NCBI GenBank assembly: GCA_005877565.1
Contig: VBOK01000066.1
Span: 1-9,978, forward strand
Reading direction: 5' to 3'
Source of the DNA: Nitrospirota bacterium
GTDB taxonomy: Bacteria > Nitrospirota > Nitrospiria > Nitrospirales > NS-4
DNA length: 9,978 nucleotides
The position numbers and the translations under genes were made by a program. Positions 7,038 through 9,978 of the stretch are shown here, in pieces. Under the pieces are notes generated by a model. The model was not told the DNA's origin. It was given only the letters and a program-made list of their open reading frames with translations, and ran no database searches. Each line of letters starts with the position of its first letter. The stretch's first letter is position 1.

Positions 7038-7465
7038 CAAACAGCTCCTCCGCTGAATATGGGGTTCGCTCTCCGCATTCCTAATCGGACCATGCGACGG
7101 CGCCCTGCCTGGTCGGACCACGCAGCGGTCACCGTGATCGTCGCCGTTTGCGAGTTCGCCAGGCTCGGCCGGTCCGGGCGGACTGTCCATGTCACACTGA
7201 TGCCGTTGATGGTTTGCCGATTGACAACACCATCGCCATCCAGATCGGCTGTCAGAAGGGTGTGATAGGCCGCCGCCCGAAGCCGCTCCAGCCGGGTCTC
7301 AGCCAGCGCCATAGCCTGGAGCCTCCTGGCGCCCCCTGTGATGCCATCCTGAGCCAACGCAAACATGCTGACCGAACCGAGCAGGCTGAACGAAAGCACC
7401 ACCATCGCGACCATTGGCTCGACCAAGGACACGCCGCGTTTCGAGTGCAACGACACGCGCTCCAT
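7037..7465 (-). CDS. PilV-like minor pilin, set 2
   Basis: A 142-residue protein. The leader MERVSLHSKRG is followed by VSLVEPMVAMVVLSFSLLGSV: E at +5 is kept, but the first mature residue is V rather than F. The AETRLERLRAAAY block is typical PilV. Residues 74-82 read DLDGDGVVN, a DxDxDGxxN calcium-loop pattern. It starts 7 nt after fimT ends without a clear ribosome site, so translation is probably coupled. Its stop overlaps the pilW start by one base. It is shorter than the set 1 PilV (181 residues) and has no cysteine. Confidence 0.85.
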   Translation of the reverse strand: MERVSLHSKRGVSLVEPMVAMVVLSFSLLGSVSMFALAQDGITGGARRLQAMALAETRLERLRAAAYHTLLTADLDGDGVVNRQTINGISVTWTVRPDRPSLANSQTATITVTAAWSDQAGRRRMVRLGMRRANPIFSGGAV

Positions 7466-7472
7466 GGCGGCG

Positions 7473-7940
7473 TCACTGTGCCCGGACGATGCCGGTCAAG
7501 CTGACTGTCACCACCCGCTGAACGCCCCGCCGGTCCTCCAGTGTCAACGTCGTCGGTGTCGAGCTGGTGCCGCGAGGATGGAACGACAACACGCGCCCCC
7601 CGGTTGACCGGATCGTTCTGATGCCCCGGTTCATGAGGTTCCTCATGGGAGCCACCGGCTGCGTGGCATCGCTTGAACGGTACAGGGTTACTCCTGGTTG
7701 GTCGGGATCAAGGGCGACCTGGATAGTCTGTCCTTCGCGCACTGCGAGGCTCCTGGCATACCGCAGATCGCCGACCATCTCTGCCACCGCTGTATTGAGA
7801 TATACCTGGTCCGCCACTGCCTGGAGCTCTGTACCCATAAACACGGACAGCGCTCCGGTGATCGTCAAGACAATCACCAGCTCCGCCATCGTCATTCCTT
7901 TTTCACGCCCCAGCGAGTTCTTCGTCGCTGCCGTCGTCAT
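7473..7940 (-). CDS. GspH/FimT-like minor pilin, set 2; first gene of operon 2
   Basis: A 155-residue protein. The frame is open upstream to 8066, but the ATG at 7940 is chosen because AGGAGG lies 8 nt before it and the prepilin leader then has the normal length (15 residues, ending REKG). The mature start is MTMAELVIVLTITGALSVFMG: E at +5 is kept, with M instead of F at +1. The QVYLNTAVAEMVGDLRYARSLAVREGQ block is the GspH/FimT helix, and the C-terminal LSFHPRGTSSTPTTLTLEDRRGVQRVVTVSLTGIVR is the usual GspH strand-turn end. It resembles general pseudopilin GspH as much as FimT; T4P assignment comes from the PilV/PilW/PilX genes that follow. Confidence 0.86.
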   Translation of the reverse strand: MTTAATKNSLGREKGMTMAELVIVLTITGALSVFMGTELQAVADQVYLNTAVAEMVGDLRYARSLAVREGQTIQVALDPDQPGVTLYRSSDATQPVAPMRNLMNRGIRTIRSTGGRVLSFHPRGTSSTPTTLTLEDRRGVQRVVTVSLTGIVRAQ

Positions 7941-7983
7941 CGCACGCCCTCCTAAAGTTGCCGAATGAGATGCCGGGGGAGTG

Positions 7984-7999
7984 ATCAAGGACCGTGCCA
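7984..7999 (-). promoter_or_regulatory. candidate sigma-54 (-24/-12) promoter of minor-pilin operon 2
   Basis: Read on the minus strand the site is TGGCACGGTCCTTGAT. It matches TGGCAC-GR-NNN-TTGCW at every defined position except the C of the -12 GC, which is A. The predicted start point is near 7973, leaving a 33-nt leader that includes the AGGAGG site of fimT at 7940. The mismatch is at a normally well-kept base, so activity could be reduced. Confidence 0.55.
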
Positions 8000-8146
8000 T
8001 CGACGACAGGAGTTCGCAGATCCGCATCAGCAACGGGACTGTCAACGATGGCTGTTGGGAAACCACGCTAGGAGCGGTCAGGAAGAAGCTCTGCGAGGAG
8101 GAGGCCGGTCAATACAAGCGATTCGAGCAACCGGAAGACTTTCGTC

Positions 8147-8203
8147 ACAAGCCGACAGGTCCGTCAGGCCCTGAACGTCTGTTCAGGGCAATTGTCGGCT
8201 TGT
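8147..8203. repeat. nested perfect inverted repeat (57 bp)
   Basis: The outer arms ACAAGCCGACA (8147-8157) and TGTCGGCTTGT (8193-8203) are 11-bp perfect complements. Inside is a second perfect hairpin, arms GCCCTGAAC (8168-8176) and GTTCAGGGC (8181-8189), with a GTCT loop. The inner palindrome recurs at 8906-8925. The structure lies about 175-230 bp upstream of the predicted operon 2 start point. It has no T-run on either side, so a plain terminator is unlikely. It could be an activator-binding site, a structured RNA or a small palindromic repeat. Confidence 0.7.
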
Positions 8204-8344
8204 TCACTGTCCACGTCGTTGGGTGGGTGCGGGAGGGGCGCCTTTGACGGGGCCCCCTCCTGCTCTAATTACGCCCTGACCCTAGGTGAGCTCGCCGTTG
8301 AAGGTGCTCCAAGCAAGAGTACGGCAGGTGACCGAACGAGAAGC

Positions 8345-8385
8345 GCCCTGCTGGACCCGAGGATTGGCGTCGCAGCAGGGCTTTT
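8345..8385. terminator. terminator-like hairpin after the BamE-like gene
   Basis: Arms GCCCTGCTG (8345-8353) and CAGCAGGGC (8373-8381) pair over 9 bp; a further GAC/GTC pair extends the stem past one bulged base. TTTT follows on the plus strand (8382-8385). It starts 22 nt past the stop of the gene at 8403-8756, which it probably serves, although the better T-run is in the plus-strand direction, so it may act both ways. Confidence 0.6.
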
Positions 8386-8402
8386 GAATAATTGCAGCGG
8401 GC

Positions 8403-8756
8403 TTACGCGCGGGACCATTTGATCTCAATCACGTTGTTCCCGGAAAAGACAACTTCCACGATCCAGTTGTCGGACGTGGTGTAGATCCAGCTCTGCGTCC
8501 CCCTGTTCTTAAACCTGTGCCGCGGCGAGCCGGCTCGGCTCAAAACCTCCGCCTTCGTCATGCCGGTCGAGAGCATCCGTAGGGTCTCGAATGACATCTC
8601 TTTTCTGGAGCTGCTTTTCGAGAGATGACTGTGACTTTCATACACGGGAGGCAGGTGGAAGTGCTTCGTGTGCCTCCAGGAACCAGCCTGAGCCAAATCG
8701 GGCGCGAGAAGCCCGATCCCTGCGCCAACGAGAACTGCAATCCAGGTCCACCACAT
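8403..8756 (-). CDS. small exported BamE/SmpA-like protein
   Basis: A 117-residue protein. The ATG at 8756 is chosen over upstream ones because AAGGAGGT lies 6 nt before it and a signal peptide follows directly (hydrophobic 5-19, cleavage after AQA at 24). Residues 25-52 are polar and rich in His and Ser. Residues 57-113 follow the SmpA/OmlA/BamE pattern: LRMLSTGMTKAEVLSRAGSP, a basic turn, then W-x-Y and short strands ending VVFSGNNVIEIKWSR. No lipobox cysteine is present, so unlike BamE itself it is probably a soluble periplasmic protein. This fold is shared by many small envelope proteins, so a role in outer-membrane assembly is not implied. It has its own predicted sigma-54 promoter and stands alone between two terminator-like structures. 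Confidence 0.72.
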   Translation of the reverse strand: MWWTWIAVLVGAGIGLLAPDLAQAGSWRHTKHFHLPPVYESHSHLSKSSSRKEMSFETLRMLSTGMTKAEVLSRAGSPRHRFKNRGTQSWIYTTSDNWIVEVVFSGNNVIEIKWSRA

Positions 8757-8812
8757 AGGACACCTCCTTCTCGACGTTGTTTGTAAACAGCCTGCAATCA
8801 TCTCGGTGATTG

Positions 8813-8828
8813 AGCAGAAACGGTGCCA
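8813..8828 (-). promoter_or_regulatory. candidate sigma-54 (-24/-12) promoter of the BamE-like gene
   Basis: Read on the minus strand the site is TGGCACCGTTTCTGCT. The -24 element TGGCAC is perfect, the -12 element is CTGCT (consensus TTGCW, one change), and GG to GC spacing is exact. The predicted start point is near 8802, giving a leader of about 46 nt before the ATG at 8756. Confidence 0.55.
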
Positions 8829-8901
8829 GGAGGCGCTCAAGGTAGGGAAATGCCCACAGAATGAAGACGACAGAGGGATTTTTGATGAGTTCGGCAAGCC
8901 A

Positions 8902-8928
8902 GCCTCCCTGAACGAGCGTTCAGGGGGC
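8902..8928. repeat. intergenic palindrome matching the inner hairpin at 8168-8189
   Basis: Arms CCCTGAAC (8906-8913) and GTTCAGGG (8918-8925) flank GAGC; GCC/GGC extend the stem by 3 bp past one bulged T. The 20-bp core differs from the core at 8169-8188 only at two positions near the centre. It lies 10 nt after the amidohydrolase stop and about 113 bp upstream of the predicted sigma-54 start of the BamE-like gene. A half-copy, CTGTTCAGG, sits at 8935-8943, next to the 10-bp palindrome CAGCGCGCTG (8928-8937). It may be an activator site, a terminator, or both. Confidence 0.65.
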
Positions 8929-8938
8929 AGCGCGCTGT

Positions 8939-9889
8939 TCAGGAGGAGGTCATGAACTGGTCAACTGAGCGAAAGCCGACACCCAGACGCTTGAGGATGA
9001 GATACTGCTTGTCAAAGCGATTGTCCGTTCGGGCGATGTCGCGAAAACTCCCGCTTCCCCCCCGCCTCCCGAAAGGCCAATGAAAGACCAAGTGAGGGTA
9101 GTCGGTTCCGAACAGGAGCCGCTCGTGCGTTTCCGGGTAGCGTCTCAGTCGGAGCAACATTCCCACACGATTGGGCAGCGTCAGAGCCGATACATCCGAA
9201 AAAAAGTTCTTGTAGAGCTGCACAAGATTCAAGAACGTGGGGATGTACCGCTCGTAGAAGAACAGCCCGGAGCTGCATCCGTGGGCGGCGATGACCGTCA
9301 CGCCTTCCTCCAAGGGAACCCGTAACTTGCTGGGGTCACCGGCGGATTGGTCTTGCCGGGTCAGAGTGAACTCATAACCGACGTGGCTGAGAAGAGGAAT
9401 CTTGCGCTGGGCCAGCTTCGTGTAAAACGGAATGTACTTTCGGTTGCCAGGATCAAACCCTTGGGTGTTGGGCAAGACCTTGACCAGCTTAGCTCCCGCC
9501 GTGACGCAGCGGTCTAACTCATCAAGCGCATCTCGTCTCTGCGGGTTGATGGAAACGCCAGGCAGGAACTCATTTGGATACGATCGGGCAAGACCCAAGA
9601 CGTAGTCATTGCCGACCAGAAATTCCGTTTTCTCAGCATCCAACATGCCGTTTGCATCGTACACGCCATCCATGCCGAGTAGGACGGCTTTCTCGACATG
9701 CTTTGACCTTCGGAGTTCCAAGAGTAGACCCTTCACGTATTCCTGATTGGACCGCGCCGCATCCTCGATCGGCAGGCGATGCTTCCAACGCAGGAATCTG
9801 AAGAGCGGACTGTTGAGGAGCCTGGGAGAGATGTAGCAGCCGTTGTCTGTAGTCCTGAGCGCCGCCAAGTGAACATGGCAATCAATCAC
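8939..9889 (-). CDS. amidohydrolase-2 family metal-dependent hydrolase (TIM barrel)
   Basis: A 316-residue protein from a GTG at 9889. The frame can be extended to 9970, but those extra residues are the out-of-frame shadow of the regulator's helix-turn-helix. The GTG is preferred because it overlaps the regulator stop (GTGATTGA), has GGAGAG about 6 nt upstream, and places the metal-binding motif at the very N-terminus as usual: IDCHVH (H5, H7). Further expected metal or active-site residues are H169 (LLSHVGYE), H203 (VIAAHGCSSG) and D263 (FGTDYPH). K137 in AKLVKVLP lies where family members have a strand-3/4 residue. It is a cytoplasmic enzyme (no signal peptide) that probably hydrolyses or decarboxylates a small carbon-nitrogen or aromatic acid substrate; the substrate cannot be read from the sequence. 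It is translationally coupled to the regulator. Confidence 0.86.
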   Translation of the reverse strand: MIDCHVHLAALRTTDNGCYISPRLLNSPLFRFLRWKHRLPIEDAARSNQEYVKGLLLELRRSKHVEKAVLLGMDGVYDANGMLDAEKTEFLVGNDYVLGLARSYPNEFLPGVSINPQRRDALDELDRCVTAGAKLVKVLPNTQGFDPGNRKYIPFYTKLAQRKIPLLSHVGYEFTLTRQDQSAGDPSKLRVPLEEGVTVIAAHGCSSGLFFYERYIPTFLNLVQLYKNFFSDVSALTLPNRVGMLLRLRRYPETHERLLFGTDYPHLVFHWPFGRRGGSGSFRDIARTDNRFDKQYLILKRLGVGFRSVDQFMTSS

Positions 9890-9978
9890 CCGGTCTCTCC
9901 GTCTCGACCTTGCGCAACCAGCGGTAGGTCCGGCCCAGCAGTCGGGCGGCGGCTGTCTTGTTGCCTGCATGTTCCTTG
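9882..9978 (-). CDS. C-terminus of an NtrC-family sigma-54 activator (Fis-type HTH), runs off right edge
   Basis: Only the last 31 residues are in the window, in the frame whose first full codon starts at 9977 and whose TGA ends at 9882. They read KEHAGNKTAAARLLG, then RTYRWLRKVE and a short polar tail. GNKTAAARLLG is the hallmark first helix of the Fis-type DNA-binding domain that ends NtrC, HydG/ZraR and PilR-like enhancer-binding proteins. The AAA+ and receiver domains would be outside the window. The stop overlaps the GTG of the amidohydrolase, so both are in one operon. Its target promoters are unknown; the sigma-54 sites found here are obvious candidates. Confidence 0.8.
   Translation of the reverse strand, partial: KEHAGNKTAAARLLGRTYRWLRKVETERPGD

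Larger units (their letters stand above)
7941..8402. other. 462-bp intergenic region with sigma-54 site and several inverted repeats
   Basis: I find no convincing gene here. The open frames on the plus strand (for example 7981-8247) have no ribosome site or family resemblance. The stretch holds the operon 2 promoter (7984-7999), a nested inverted repeat (8147-8203), a GC-rich hairpin (arms GGAGGGG at 8232-8238 and CCCCTCC at 8254-8260) and a terminator-like hairpin (8345-8385). Confidence 0.7.

Noticed and set aside
8147..8203. Integron attC site (the CAAGCCGAC arm recalls L-box sequences)
   Set aside because: No RYYYAAC/GTTRRRY core pair flanks the structure symmetrically and there is no cassette-like gene or integrase.
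7981..8247. An 88-codon plus-strand frame in the intergenic region
   Set aside because: No ribosome site; it runs through the nested inverted repeat and its product has no signal, membrane segment or motif.
8941..8951. GAGGAGGT followed by CATGAACTGG as a plus-strand gene start
   Set aside because: The AGGAGG-ATG arrangement is inside the C-terminal codons of the amidohydrolase on the other strand, and the open frame that follows is not gene-like.
9890..9970. N-terminal extension of the amidohydrolase to the ATG at 9970
   Set aside because: These codons are the regulator's HTH read in another frame; the HxH motif belongs at the N-terminus, as given by the GTG at 9889.
1..9978. tRNA, rRNA, CRISPR arrays, insertion sequences
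   Set aside because: I saw no regular spaced repeats, transposase-like frames or tRNA-like cloverleaf in the gaps; nearly all the sequence is accounted for by protein genes.

Overview
The window reads almost entirely on the minus strand. It carries two tandem minor-pilin operons of a type IV pilus (T4P) system, followed upstream (right end) by a small secreted-protein gene, an amidohydrolase gene and the tail of an NtrC-family regulator. GC is high, and signal peptides, prepilin leaders and abundant sigma-54 signals point to a Gram-negative bacterium. Gene style would fit Nitrospirota or a deltaproteobacterium-like lineage, but no ribosomal or other taxonomic marker is present, so this is a guess.

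Region 1 (1-3941, minus): fimT/gspH-like, pilV-like, pilW-like, pilX-like, a small secreted beta-rich protein (PilY2-like position and size) and the N-terminal 217 residues of a PilY1-like von Willebrand A (vWA) protein that runs off the left edge. Genes overlap or sit within about 30 nt, so this looks like one operon in the classical minor pilin/PilY1 order.

Region 2 (4149-7940, minus): a second, divergent set in the same order (fimT, pilV, pilW, large pilX). It ends not in pilY1 but in two tandem paralogous secreted proteins with six conserved cysteines at nearly identical spacing. I do not recognise this cysteine family; the cassette is the best candidate here for an undescribed pilus-tip or secretion module.

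Region 3 (7941-9978): a 462-bp non-coding stretch with strong inverted repeats, a small BamE/SmpA-like exported protein, an intergenic palindrome, and an amidohydrolase-2 TIM-barrel enzyme. The amidohydrolase GTG start overlaps the stop codon of a sigma-54 activator, of which only the Fis-type helix-turn-helix end is in the window.

The regulatory picture ties these together. Three near-consensus sigma-54 (-24/-12) sites were found, one just upstream of each of the three transcription units that start inside the window. A near-identical palindrome (CCCTGAACG-NN-CGTTCAGGG type) lies about 115 and 205 bp upstream of two of the predicted start points, at enhancer distance. I infer that both pilin operons and the BamE-like gene may be under sigma-54 and enhancer-binding-protein control, possibly by the regulator at the right edge.
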